Of a stretch of 62,930 bases of DNA, positions 1 through 8,371 are shown piece by piece; the stretch's first letter is position 1; every line of letters starts with the position of its first letter. The translations under genes were made by a program, and so were the position numbers. The notes under the pieces are model-generated. The model saw only the letters and a program-made list of their open reading frames with translations. It had not been told where the DNA came from and did not search any database. The stretch spans positions 3,465,195 to 3,528,124 of the forward strand of contig NZ_DS989915.1 of NCBI RefSeq assembly GCF_000155615.1, read 5' to 3'. The DNA comes from Alcanivorax sp. DG881 (GTDB lineage Bacteria > Pseudomonadota > Gammaproteobacteria > Pseudomonadales > Alcanivoracaceae).

Positions 1-60
1 TTAAACTGCTAATAACTGGTTCGCGCCAGTTATTAATTATTCATTATTAACTATTAATTC
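1..60. repeat. 7-bp periodic array at the 3' end of proS, AT-rich dialect
   Basis: Heptamers run from 28: AGTTATT (28), AATTATT (35), CATTATT (42), AACTATT (49), then AATTC. Read on the minus strand, in the direction of proS, the units are AATTAAT, AGTTAAT, AATGAAT, AATTAAT. The proS stop codon (54-56) lies inside the array. The array runs into a 10-bp hairpin (10-19 paired with 26-35, loop TTCGCG) that may help end proS transcription. The same unit dialect follows purL at 53862. Confidence 0.75.
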
Positions 61-1772
61 GTCCCCAACTTTCCCTTGATGAACGCCACCACCACATCCA
101 CCGGCACTTCAGTCTTGTCTGCGTCCCCACGTCCCTTGTATTCCAGCACGCCGTTGTCCATGCCACGCTCGGCGATGACGATGCGATGGGGGATGCCGAT
201 CAGTTCGCTGTCAGCCAGTTTTACGCCCAGGCGCTCCTTCTCGCGGTCATCGAAGATCACCTCAATTCCGGCAGCGGTGAGCTCGGCGTAGAGCGTTTCT
301 GCCAGCTCACGCTCCCGGGGGCTTTTCTTGATGTTCACCGGAATCAGGGCCACCTGGAACGGGGCAATCGCTTCCGGCCAGATGATGCCCCGGTCGTCGT
401 TGTTCTGTTCAATGGCGGCGGCCACCACGCGGGTCACGCCGATGCCGTAACAGCCCATGGGCATCACCACGGACTTGCCATTTTCATCCAGCACGGTGGC
501 GCCCAGTGCTTCGGAGTACTTGGTGCCGAGCTGGAAGATATGCCCCACCTCGATGCCGCGTTTGATGCTCAGGGTGCCGGTGCCATCGGGGCTGGGATCA
601 CCGTTGACCACATTACGCAGGTCGGCGATTTGTGGCAGGGCCACGTCCCGTTCCCAGTTGATGTTGAAGTGGTGTTTGCCATCTTCATTGGCGCCGGCAC
701 CGAAGTCGCTCATCACAGCCACGCTGCGATCCGCAATCACGGTGATCGGCAGGCCCACCGGGCCCAGTGAACCGGGGCCTGCGCCCACGGCGTTGCGAAT
801 GGCGTCTTCGCTGGCGAACTCCAGTGGCGTGGCTACGGCCTCCAGCTTCTCGGCCTTGATGTCGTTCAGCTCGTGGTCGCCGCGTACCAGCAGGGCTACC
901 AGTTGGCCCTCTTCGGCACCTTTCACGACCAGTGTCTTGATGGTCTTCTCGATGGGCAGATCGAACTGGGCCACCAGTTCCTCAATGGTTCTGGCATTGG
1001 GGGTATCCACCGTTTCCATGGCGGCGCCGGGCGCCGGGCGCTCGATGGCAGGGGCCAGCGCCTCTGCCAGTTCCACATTGGCGGCGTAGTCGGAGCCATC
1101 GGAAAAGGCGATATCATCCTCACCGGACTCGGCCAGCACATGGAATTCATGGCTGGCGGCGCCGCCGATGGCGCCGGTATCGGCTTCCACCGGGCGATAA
1201 TCCAGGCCCAGCCGATCAAAGATGGCGCAGTAGGCCCGGTGCATGATCTGGTAGGTGTCTGCCAGGGAATCCATGTTGGTATGGAAGGAATAGGCATCCT
1301 TCATGATGAATTCCCGCGAGCGCATGATGCCGAAACGTGGGCGAATTTCGTCACGGAACTTGGTCTGAATCTGGTAGAAGTTGGCCGGCAACTGTTTGTA
1401 GCTGTGCAGCTCGTTACGGACCATGTCGGTGATCACTTCTTCGTGGGTCGGTCCCAGGCAGAAAGGGTTGTTGTGGCGGTCGGTAATGCGCAGCAGCTCC
1501 GGGCCATAGGCCGGCGCCCGGCCGGATTCTTCCCACAGTTCCATGGGCTGCACCACCGGCATCAACACTTCCTGCGCGCCGGCCCGGTCCATTTCCTCAC
1601 GGATTACCTGCTCCACCTTGCGCAGCACCCGCAACCCGGATGGCAGCCAGGTATAAAGGCCGGAGGCCAGTTTGCGGACCATGCCGGCACGCAGCATCAG
1701 CTGGTGGCTGGTCACAACGGCGTCCGCCGGGGTTTCTTTAACGGTAGCAAGCAAATACTGGGAGGTGCGCAT
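54..1772 (-). CDS. proS: Prolyl-tRNA synthetase (ProRS, class II)
   Basis: The 572-residue protein charges tRNA-Pro with proline in the cytoplasm and has the length usual for bacterial-type ProRS. The N-terminus ([18 protein letters not shown]) and the following class II catalytic core, with motif 2 around [17 protein letters not shown] (residues about 140-156), are characteristic. A central insertion at about residues 220-400 matches the editing (INS) domain that clears Ala-tRNA-Pro, and a C-terminal anticodon-binding domain begins at about residue 475 (FQVALIPVN). The start is the first Met of the conserved N-terminus. It is transcribed alone on the minus strand, divergent from the secreted-protein gene at 1928. 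Its stop codon is embedded in a 7-bp periodic repeat. Confidence 0.97.
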   Translation of the reverse strand: MRTSQYLLATVKETPADAVVTSHQLMLRAGMVRKLASGLYTWLPSGLRVLRKVEQVIREEMDRAGAQEVLMPVVQPMELWEESGRAPAYGPELLRITDRHNNPFCLGPTHEEVITDMVRNELHSYKQLPANFYQIQTKFRDEIRPRFGIMRSREFIMKDAYSFHTNMDSLADTYQIMHRAYCAIFDRLGLDYRPVEADTGAIGGAASHEFHVLAESGEDDIAFSDGSDYAANVELAEALAPAIERPAPGAAMETVDTPNARTIEELVAQFDLPIEKTIKTLVVKGAEEGQLVALLVRGDHELNDIKAEKLEAVATPLEFASEDAIRNAVGAGPGSLGPVGLPITVIADRSVAVMSDFGAGANEDGKHHFNINWERDVALPQIADLRNVVNGDPSPDGTGTLSIKRGIEVGHIFQLGTKYSEALGATVLDENGKSVVMPMGCYGIGVTRVVAAAIEQNNDDRGIIWPEAIAPFQVALIPVNIKKSPRERELAETLYAELTAAGIEVIFDDREKERLGVKLADSELIGIPHRIVIAERGMDNGVLEYKGRGDADKTEVPVDVVVAFIKGKLGTN

Positions 1773-1858
1773 AGGGGCTCTTCGGCTGATGTGACAGGAA
1801 AGGGCTGATTCTAGGGATAAAGGGGGTGTGACTCCAGCCTTGGCTTTTTCGGCCTCTG

Positions 1859-1886
1859 TTGTCTAGAATCAGCTTCAGAATAAAGT
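1859..1886 (+). promoter_or_regulatory. Candidate sigma-70 promoter for the GlyGly-CTERM protein gene
   Basis: TTGTCT at 1859-1864 and TAAAGT at 1881-1886 are separated by 16 bp, 41 bp upstream of the ATG at 1928. Both hexamers are close to the -35 and -10 consensus. This is inferred from sequence only. Confidence 0.45.
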
Positions 1887-1927
1887 ATCAGAGTTAATCA
1901 CAAGAATTCCGGGGAACGGGGGAAGTA

Positions 1928-4246
1928 ATGGACCATCTTTTCAAGTGGGCGTCAGGATGCGCCCTGGGTATGGCATTGTGCGCCGGAGCCCAAGCAGAGC
2001 TTATCGATTCTGTCCGGGCTGGGGACAATGCCTACCTCATCTCTGAGACCCATCTCTATGTTTATGACTCGGTCTCCGAAACGACGGATTCCCTGGCGCT
2101 GGAGATGGCCCCTGTTGCCGTGGATGCTGCCGCAGATGGTGTATTTGTGGCGTATCCGTCCAAGGTGGAAAAGCGTGGCTTTGATGGCAGTCTCTTGAGT
2201 GATGCCAGTGGTCTGATTCAGCGGACCCTTGTCCAGACTACGGATATCCTGGTTCATGACACCACCCTTTATGCCGCCTTTAACGATGGTGACTCTATCT
2301 ACCAGCTCAGCACCAGCGATCTTGGTGCTGTAGGTGCTGAGGCATACTTGACTCTCCAGGAGCCATTGAAGCGGCTGGTGGCCTACCCTGCAAATGGTAC
2401 AGGCCCGCTGGAGGCGCTTTACAGCCCTGCCGGCAGTGATCTTACGCGATTGAGCTTCCCGGTTGTTTTTGATGCCGAAGACATTGCTCAGTCTGCGCGT
2501 TTCGCCATTCCACCTGGCCAGCAGCTGGAAGTGCCGGAAAATATTTTCTTCCTGGAAGGCGCTACCGGAGACGCCATCCTGATGGACAATGGTTCGCTGT
2601 GGTCCCTGGGTGGTACTTACCATGGCTGGATTGCCGGGCGGGAATTTCACTTCCTGGATCAGGCAGAGGATGACAACTGGTCGCTGGTTCGTGACAAGGT
2701 GATCGCCTGTGAGCCTGAGGAATTGCGTACTTGGGGGTCTGATCTGATTCATTACGATCATTCTCTGCGGTTTGACAGCCGAGAAAAGGCCGGTACCCCC
2801 GAGGTTCTTTTTGACGTGGTGCATGTGTGGGGGGCGGGCGCGAATCCGGGCAGTCACCTGTTCCGGGAAAGTGCGCCCGGGACCTTGCAGGCAAGCGTCT
2901 CTGCGCGGGCTGATGGCCAGGACTACGACGATGGCAAGGTGCCCTTTTCTGTGTCTGCTGGCGCCGGGTTGTCGGGATATCAATTGCAGCAGGGAGTGAA
3001 GAGTCGCCATGTTGCCCTGAATGACGACCATACCCTTGCTTATGTGCTGCATCAGGGTAATGCAACCTGCCAGTCCATGGTCAGGGTCTACAACCTGGAA
3101 ACGAACACCTGGCAGAGCACGATCCCGCTTCGTTGGCGGGCGGATGCGTTGGCGGTGGTCGGTGGTGCCAACCCGGATACCAGCGACGATCAGTTGGCGG
3201 TGGTGTATGAAGTGGCCTATGACAGATACGGACGCAGTGATCCGCTGGCCACCTTCATTGATCTCAATGCCGGTGTGCAGGAAGAAGATGCCAGTCTGGA
3301 TTTTGCCGATTACGGTTCGTCCCACCACGCGTTGAGTACGGTGGAAGCCAGTCGTCATGCCGTGTTGTTTCAGTTGGAGGTAGCGTCGCAGTCAGATTAC
3401 AGTGTAATTACTGGATACGGTCCAGGCGGCGGTTTAGACACCTATATTCACACAGACAGTCAATCAGGCCAATGGAGTGAGATCGACGGCTGGGATTCCC
3501 GGGCGGTATTGGGAGAAGCTGCAGGGCTGGCTTTGAAGGCAGGGGATGATCTGAGTCTGCTCAACTTTACCGAAGATGGCACATCCTTCACTTTCGGTGC
3601 GGTCTACGACAACGGGGTGCTGGACGAGACGGTAGATTCGATTGAAGCGCCGCTGATCGCTTCAAAAGACCAGACCCTGTTTGCTCTTAACTTGCCGGAA
3701 GAGAGTGCTGTCCTGTTCGATAAGAATGGCCCAGCTTATGATGAGGGCAAGCCGCAGGATTTCCTGCCAGCTTTGCTGGGGGCGGTGACCTGGTCTGAAA
3801 CGACACAGGGCTCGGCGGGTTACTATGCCCTCTACAACCTCAGTGGCGGAGATAATGAGGGCACCACAGCCTCTGTTCTGCAGCGTTGGTTGCTGACGTT
3901 GGGTAGTGATGGCCACGCTACGTTTTCACCTGCTGGTCAAGGTGGCCTGGCGGGACTGCCGGTGCGTTCTGACATTGTTGATACGGCAAGCGATGATTTG
4001 CTGTTAACCACGGTATACCAGGGGCAGTACCGCTTTACTCCGGTAAGCAGTGATTTGTCGGATGCACCCAATTTTGAAGGTTCTTCAGATCCTTCCGCTG
4101 GTGGAGGGGACTCTTCTGGCGGGGATGGTGGAACCAGCGGCCCTGTTTCAGGAAGTGGTTTCAGTAGCGGAGGCGGCGGTAGTCTTGGCTTGTTATCCGG
4201 GCTGCTCGGCGTGCTCTACTTCCGCTCACGGAAGCGACGGAATTAA
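1928..4246 (+). CDS. Secreted protein with GlyGly-CTERM sorting signal, function unknown
   Basis: The 772-residue protein has an N-terminal signal peptide (hydrophobic segment ending near AGAQA, about residue 23) and a long, acidic, low-Lys body that I cannot assign to a family. Repeated short beta-type segments could suggest a propeller, but this is a guess. The C-terminus is tripartite: a Ser/Gly-rich linker (about 705-747), GGGGSLG at 748-754, a short hydrophobic segment (LLSGLLGVLYF), and a basic tail (RSRKRRN). This is the GlyGly-CTERM architecture recognised by rhombosortase, an intramembrane rhomboid-family protease usually linked to type II secretion. The likely location is cell surface or extracellular after C-terminal processing. 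No rhombosortase gene is in this window. A strong terminator follows directly. Confidence 0.8.
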   Translation: MDHLFKWASGCALGMALCAGAQAELIDSVRAGDNAYLISETHLYVYDSVSETTDSLALEMAPVAVDAAADGVFVAYPSKVEKRGFDGSLLSDASGLIQRTLVQTTDILVHDTTLYAAFNDGDSIYQLSTSDLGAVGAEAYLTLQEPLKRLVAYPANGTGPLEALYSPAGSDLTRLSFPVVFDAEDIAQSARFAIPPGQQLEVPENIFFLEGATGDAILMDNGSLWSLGGTYHGWIAGREFHFLDQAEDDNWSLVRDKVIACEPEELRTWGSDLIHYDHSLRFDSREKAGTPEVLFDVVHVWGAGANPGSHLFRESAPGTLQASVSARADGQDYDDGKVPFSVSAGAGLSGYQLQQGVKSRHVALNDDHTLAYVLHQGNATCQSMVRVYNLETNTWQSTIPLRWRADALAVVGGANPDTSDDQLAVVYEVAYDRYGRSDPLATFIDLNAGVQEEDASLDFADYGSSHHALSTVEASRHAVLFQLEVASQSDYSVITGYGPGGGLDTYIHTDSQSGQWSEIDGWDSRAVLGEAAGLALKAGDDLSLLNFTEDGTSFTFGAVYDNGVLDETVDSIEAPLIASKDQTLFALNLPEESAVLFDKNGPAYDEGKPQDFLPALLGAVTWSETTQGSAGYYALYNLSGGDNEGTTASVLQRWLLTLGSDGHATFSPAGQGGLAGLPVRSDIVDTASDDLLLTTVYQGQYRFTPVSSDLSDAPNFEGSSDPSAGGGDSSGGDGGTSGPVSGSGFSSGGGGSLGLLSGLLGVLYFRSRKRRN

Positions 4247-4260
4247 CAGTCAGCTATACA

Positions 4261-4284
4261 GGGCCCCGGACGGGGCCCTTTTTT
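4261..4284 (+). terminator. Rho-independent terminator after the GlyGly-CTERM gene
   Basis: A 7-bp all-GC stem (GGGCCCC 4261-4267 with GGGGCCC 4272-4278), a 4-nt loop and six T residues (4279-4284). The T run ends just 4 nt before the Shine-Dalgarno of the next gene. Confidence 0.9.
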
Positions 4285-4297
4285 GTCAGGAGGCAGC

Positions 4298-4705
4298 ATG
4301 TTGAATGCCGATGAGGTCCAGGCGGTAATCTACGAAGGATTGCCTGCGGCCTCGGAAGAAGGGTTGCGGATTGAGGAAGTGGGGGCGCGGCGGGCGCGGG
4401 TGCGTTCGCCGTTCCGGCCGTCGACCTTGCGCCCAGGTGGCAGTATCTCCGGGCCGACCATGATGGGGCTGGCGGATGCAGCCATGTACGCGGCGATCCT
4501 GGGGGAACTGGGGCGCGTGGAAATGGCGGTGACACAGAACCTGAATATCAATTTCCTGTCACGCCCGGCCCCGGCGGACCTGATTGCCGAGGCGGTGATT
4601 CTGCGGTTGGGCCGTCGCGCCGCGGTGCTGGAGGTGCAGCTGTTCAGTGAGGGCAACGATGAAATGGTTGCCCATGTCACCGGGACCTATGCGCTGCCCC
4701 GTTGA
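4298..4705 (+). CDS. PaaI-family hotdog thioesterase
   Basis: A 135-residue single hotdog-fold protein of the PaaI/YbgC-like acyl-CoA thioesterase group. The segment GGSISGPTMMGLADAAMYAA (about 45-65) corresponds to the conserved helix region of PaaI enzymes (GG-h-x-x-x-L-x-D-x-A), and TQNLNINFLSRP matches the following strand. The ATG at 4298 is preferred over an in-frame TTG at 4283 because AGGAGG at 4288-4293 is an ideally placed ribosome binding site. The substrate is unknown. The gene is convergent with tamB, and its TGA stop (4703-4705) is the first element of a heptamer array. Confidence 0.85.
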   Translation: MLNADEVQAVIYEGLPAASEEGLRIEEVGARRARVRSPFRPSTLRPGGSISGPTMMGLADAAMYAAILGELGRVEMAVTQNLNINFLSRPAPADLIAEAVILRLGRRAAVLEVQLFSEGNDEMVAHVTGTYALPR

Positions 4706-4861
4706 ACTGCAAGCTGCAAAAACGGGATAGGGTAACGGGGAAGTCTTACCCAGTTTCCCTTTTCAACTTTGAACTTTCAACTGAGTTTCGCGGGCAGGGC
4801 GGTCACTGTGTGGCACTGCCCCAATCCGCGTTGCAGCTTGATGCTTGTAGCTTGCCGCTTT
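4705..4861. repeat. Composite heptamer-array element between the thioesterase gene and tamB
   Basis: The whole convergent gap is built of 7-bp periodic blocks. AACTGCA (4705) and AGCTGCA (4712) follow the thioesterase stop. TTCAACT (4762), TTGAACT (4769) and TTCAACT (4776) form a central block. CAGCTTG (4834), ATGCTTG (4841), TAGCTTG (4848) and CCGCTTT (4855) abut the tamB stop. The outer blocks are inverted copies of one dialect (AAGCTGC read inward from either gene), and both run into ACGG/ACGCGG. The interior also holds the inverted pair GGGTAA/TTACCC and an imperfect palindrome around GGGCGG...CTGCCC. Confidence 0.8.
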
Positions 4862-4864
4862 CCT

Positions 4865-7800
4865 TCACCTCAACTCTTTTTCCCAGATCAGATCGATGCT
4901 GTTCGACTCACTGCTGGAGCGGGCCTCAAGGTGCAGGCTGCGGGTCAGGGTGTAGCGCAGGATGACGGTGGAAATGGCGTCGAACAGGCCCACCGCGTAG
5001 GTCAGATACAGCCGTTCGGAGAGTTGTTTGCCGAGCATCAGTGCCGCGTCGTCGCTTTCCCAGTCGCTACCCACGCTGATGTCATCCACGCCGAGTTTGT
5101 CGCCGATCTTTTCGGTGACGCCGCTGCCTCTTTCCAGCCCGTATAGCGCCAGTGCCTGGGCAATCTGGTTGCCCTCGCTCTTGGAGCCACTTTCCAGTGG
5201 GCGGCCGGTGAGCAGGTAGGACATGGCCTGGCTTTGTTCCATGCTGGGGTCGGAAAACAGAGATGCACTGGGTTCTTGCAGGGTGCCACTCAACTGCACA
5301 CCCACCACTACGCCTTCGCTGGGGATTTTTCGGATGGCGCGAATATCCAGGCCGGGGTTGTCCGGTGGCCCCTGGAAAATCAGCTGGCCGTCGCTGATGG
5401 CCAGGTTCTGGCCGTAGGCCCGGTAGCGGCCTTCGCGAATCACCAGCTCGCCATTGAGTTGCGGTGGCCGCTGGGGTTTCTGCTCAATCTGCAGGGTGCC
5501 GCCGAGCATGGCGTCAAGCCCGAAACCCTTGAAGTGAACCTTGTCGCCTAGTGTCAGGGTGACATCCATGCCCAGTGGCAGCTGACTGGGGCTGTCTCCT
5601 TCCTGATGCACCATCACCTGATCGTTGCTGACGGTGATGGCGCCTTCCGGAATTTCCACAGGCCGGATTTCGGCTTCCGGGATGGCCAGGGAGCCGGTCA
5701 GGTTCAGTCCTTCCAGGTTGCCCGCCAGGGTCAGATCCGGCGTTAGCAGGATGCGGGCATCGGGCCGGTCAGCGACAAGCAGGCGTTCGCCGCCAAGTGC
5801 CAGCTGCAGGGGGATGTTTTTCTCGCTGGGATCCACTGTGCCGTTCAGATTCAGAGTGCCCGTGCCCATCTGAGCGGAGCCGGTGATGTCCAGTTTGCCT
5901 TGGGGGTTGCCCTGAATGGCCACCTGCAAGTCGGCAATATCGATCCCGAGAAAAGGAATCAGCGCTTGCCCGTTCTGCAGCTTGATGGCGCCGCTCATGA
6001 TGGGCTGACGGACCGTGCCGGCCAGGGAAAAGTCGCCGTGAATACGGCCCTGGACTTCGCGCAGGTCGGCGGTGAATAGTTCCACAAAGGCCAGGCTGCT
6101 CAGAGTGAAATCCACGTCACCTTGCAGCGACGAGTCCAGTGCCAGGCCATGTTCGAGTTGCGCGTGAGCATTGCCCAGCGCGGTGGTCAGGGTCAGGTTG
6201 CTGCTGAGTCGTTGATCGGCGAGCGTGCCTTGCACGGTGAGCGCTTCGATCTCCACCGGGGGAGGGGCATCTGCCGTGTTAACGGTGATCTTGGCGTCCC
6301 GGGTTTGCAGGGAGAACTGGCCATCGGGCTTGCCCAGCGGGCCGCGCAGGGTGATGTCGGCATTCACGGCGCCCTCCAGGCTGAGGGTGGGGCCGAGCAG
6401 GCTATTGGCCAGGGCCAGCGGCAGGTCGGCCAGATGTACCTCTGCGTTCACGTTGTCCTGGCCGTTGGAGGTATGGCTGCCCTGCAGGCACAGTTGGCTG
6501 GGAGCCTGTACCAGACAAAATGGAGCAAGTGATTGCGATTGGGCAGAGACACGCAAGCTGCTGTCCGTGTCCTGTTGCCACTGCCCCAGGCGAGTGTGTT
6601 GCAGCCGGGTGCCGGAGAGGGTGCCTTGCCATGCGGTGGCCGCCGGGTCGATGCCGCCATGCAAGCGGGTTTCCAGGCTCACCTCAGCGCGGCTCGCTTC
6701 AGCCTTGAGCTGATGCTGGTCCCAGCTGCCGTTGACGGTGACGGCGAGGGTGCTGACCTGTTCGGTGTTGCCTTGTTTGAGCTGACTACCGGTCAGGCTT
6801 AGCGCCATGTCACCCCGGTGCGAGGTTTGTGGCAGGCGCAGTTGTGAGAACCGGCTTTGCGCCTGCGCGATCTGCCAGTCCTGCCAGCCCAGGGTATTGC
6901 CGGTGAGTTGGCCGCTGAGTGCCGGGTCGCTATAGGTGCCCTGCAGCTGAATCTGGCCAGCCAGATTCCCGCTCAGCCCCGGGTATAATTGCTGCAGGCG
7001 TGCCAGTGTCAGGTTGCTGCGTAGTTGCCACTGTGGCCACACTTGGCCGCTGGCCTGAAGCTGGTTGTCTCCCCAGCTGCCCTGGGTGTTCAGCTGCAAT
7101 TGTTGTTTGCCATCGGGCGTCTGGCTTTGCAGGGTGCTGGTGAATGACAGTGCCTGCTGGCGTACCTTGCCGCGCAGTGTGAGTTCGCTGGGTGACAGGG
7201 TCCAGCGATCGCCTTGCCATTGCCCCTTACTGTGGCCGTCGATCGCCAGTTGGCCGGGGAAGAGCGGGTGTAGCAGGGCGGTGTTGAGATCGCCACTGAG
7301 GTCCAGATCCCAGCTTAATGGGCTGAACATCACTTGGCCGTTGCTGGCCAGTGTCTGGTCGCCGTCCTGTACGGTGAATTCATGCAGGGTAATACCGCCG
7401 GGAATGAGCGCGCTGTCCACGGTGATGGCTACATTGCGCTCACCGCTGGACAAGCCGGTGTGGCCGCTCAGGCGCAGTGCGTCGAGCGGGCCGCTTGTGT
7501 CCAGTTCGCCTTTGCCTAGCGACAAAGGCTGCGGCAAGGCAAGCGGCAAGGCCTGGGCTGGCCAGCGGTGGTGTAGGGCGATTTGCCATTGTTCATCCTT
7601 GAGCAGCCACTGCCCCTGACTTTGCATTTCCACCGGGCCGGTAAGCTGATGGTGCAGCTGGAGCTGGCTCAGTGGGCCCGCCAGGGTGAGTTGGCCGCTG
7701 GCCTGTTGTGCCTGCAGGGTATCGGTGTCGGGCAGTGGCAGCTGCCAGCTAGCGGTGCCTTGCACATCGAAGGGGGCGGTCAATTTGCCCTGGGCGGTGG

Positions 7801-8371
7801 CCTGCACCCTGGCATCGGCCAGGGTGTGAGTGTGCAGGCGGGCGATCTGGAAGCGTCGCCAGGCCGCGAGGCTGTCTGCTTCCAGCTTGCTGACCAGTAC
7901 CGTGTCGTTCAGCTGAAAGGCATCCATAGTTAACCGGTCGATACGTATCCCGAAGGGCAGTGCCAGGCTCTCTGGCAGGGCCGCCGGTTGCGGCTCGGTG
8001 TTGTCTCCGGGCGCAAGCGTAATGTGCAGGGTGCCAAGGGACAGGCGCTCCAGTTCCAGCCAGCCACTGAGCAGGGCTCGTGGCACCATGTCGGCGCTGA
8101 CCTGGTCCAGGGTCACGGTGAGCCCCTGATAGCGATAGTCGATGTCATTGAGGGTGATGCCGCTGAGCAGGCTGCCGTGCCACTCGCCCAGGCTGAGTTC
8201 GCCGGGGATAAAGGGGGAGGCTTTTTCCAGTAGCCAGCGGTTGCCGGTGGCGGTGCCCAGCAGCAGCGTCAGGCCCAGCAGACAGGCCAGCAACAGGCTG
8301 AGTAATACCAGCAAGCTGCGGGCCAGGACGGAGCGCAGGGCAAAGCCGTTTTGAGGTTCGCGCCCGATCAC
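4865..8371 (-). CDS. tamB: Translocation and assembly module subunit TamB
   Basis: TamB is a large inner-membrane-anchored periplasmic protein that works with TamA in the outer membrane, in autotransporter/beta-barrel assembly and phospholipid transport. The product is about 1168 residues (family about 1250). An N-terminal transmembrane anchor (about 12-36, Leu-rich) is followed by a long repetitive beta-rich body forming a hydrophobic groove and a C-terminal DUF490 domain (conserved end near SSSESNSIDLIWEKELR). I chose the GTG at 8371 because it overlaps the tamA stop as GTGA, a typical coupled arrangement. The reading frame stays open upstream to 8557, but that part lies inside tamA. The stop abuts a heptamer array. 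Confidence 0.93.
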   Translation of the reverse strand: MIGREPQNGFALRSVLARSLLVLLSLLLACLLGLTLLLGTATGNRWLLEKASPFIPGELSLGEWHGSLLSGITLNDIDYRYQGLTVTLDQVSADMVPRALLSGWLELERLSLGTLHITLAPGDNTEPQPAALPESLALPFGIRIDRLTMDAFQLNDTVLVSKLEADSLAAWRRFQIARLHTHTLADARVQATAQGKLTAPFDVQGTASWQLPLPDTDTLQAQQASGQLTLAGPLSQLQLHHQLTGPVEMQSQGQWLLKDEQWQIALHHRWPAQALPLALPQPLSLGKGELDTSGPLDALRLSGHTGLSSGERNVAITVDSALIPGGITLHEFTVQDGDQTLASNGQVMFSPLSWDLDLSGDLNTALLHPLFPGQLAIDGHSKGQWQGDRWTLSPSELTLRGKVRQQALSFTSTLQSQTPDGKQQLQLNTQGSWGDNQLQASGQVWPQWQLRSNLTLARLQQLYPGLSGNLAGQIQLQGTYSDPALSGQLTGNTLGWQDWQIAQAQSRFSQLRLPQTSHRGDMALSLTGSQLKQGNTEQVSTLAVTVNGSWDQHQLKAEASRAEVSLETRLHGGIDPAATAWQGTLSGTRLQHTRLGQWQQDTDSSLRVSAQSQSLAPFCLVQAPSQLCLQGSHTSNGQDNVNAEVHLADLPLALANSLLGPTLSLEGAVNADITLRGPLGKPDGQFSLQTRDAKITVNTADAPPPVEIEALTVQGTLADQRLSSNLTLTTALGNAHAQLEHGLALDSSLQGDVDFTLSSLAFVELFTADLREVQGRIHGDFSLAGTVRQPIMSGAIKLQNGQALIPFLGIDIADLQVAIQGNPQGKLDITGSAQMGTGTLNLNGTVDPSEKNIPLQLALGGERLLVADRPDARILLTPDLTLAGNLEGLNLTGSLAIPEAEIRPVEIPEGAITVSNDQVMVHQEGDSPSQLPLGMDVTLTLGDKVHFKGFGLDAMLGGTLQIEQKPQRPPQLNGELVIREGRYRAYGQNLAISDGQLIFQGPPDNPGLDIRAIRKIPSEGVVVGVQLSGTLQEPSASLFSDPSMEQSQAMSYLLTGRPLESGSKSEGNQIAQALALYGLERGSGVTEKIGDKLGVDDISVGSDWESDDAALMLGKQLSERLYLTYAVGLFDAISTVILRYTLTRSLHLEARSSSESNSIDLIWEKELR

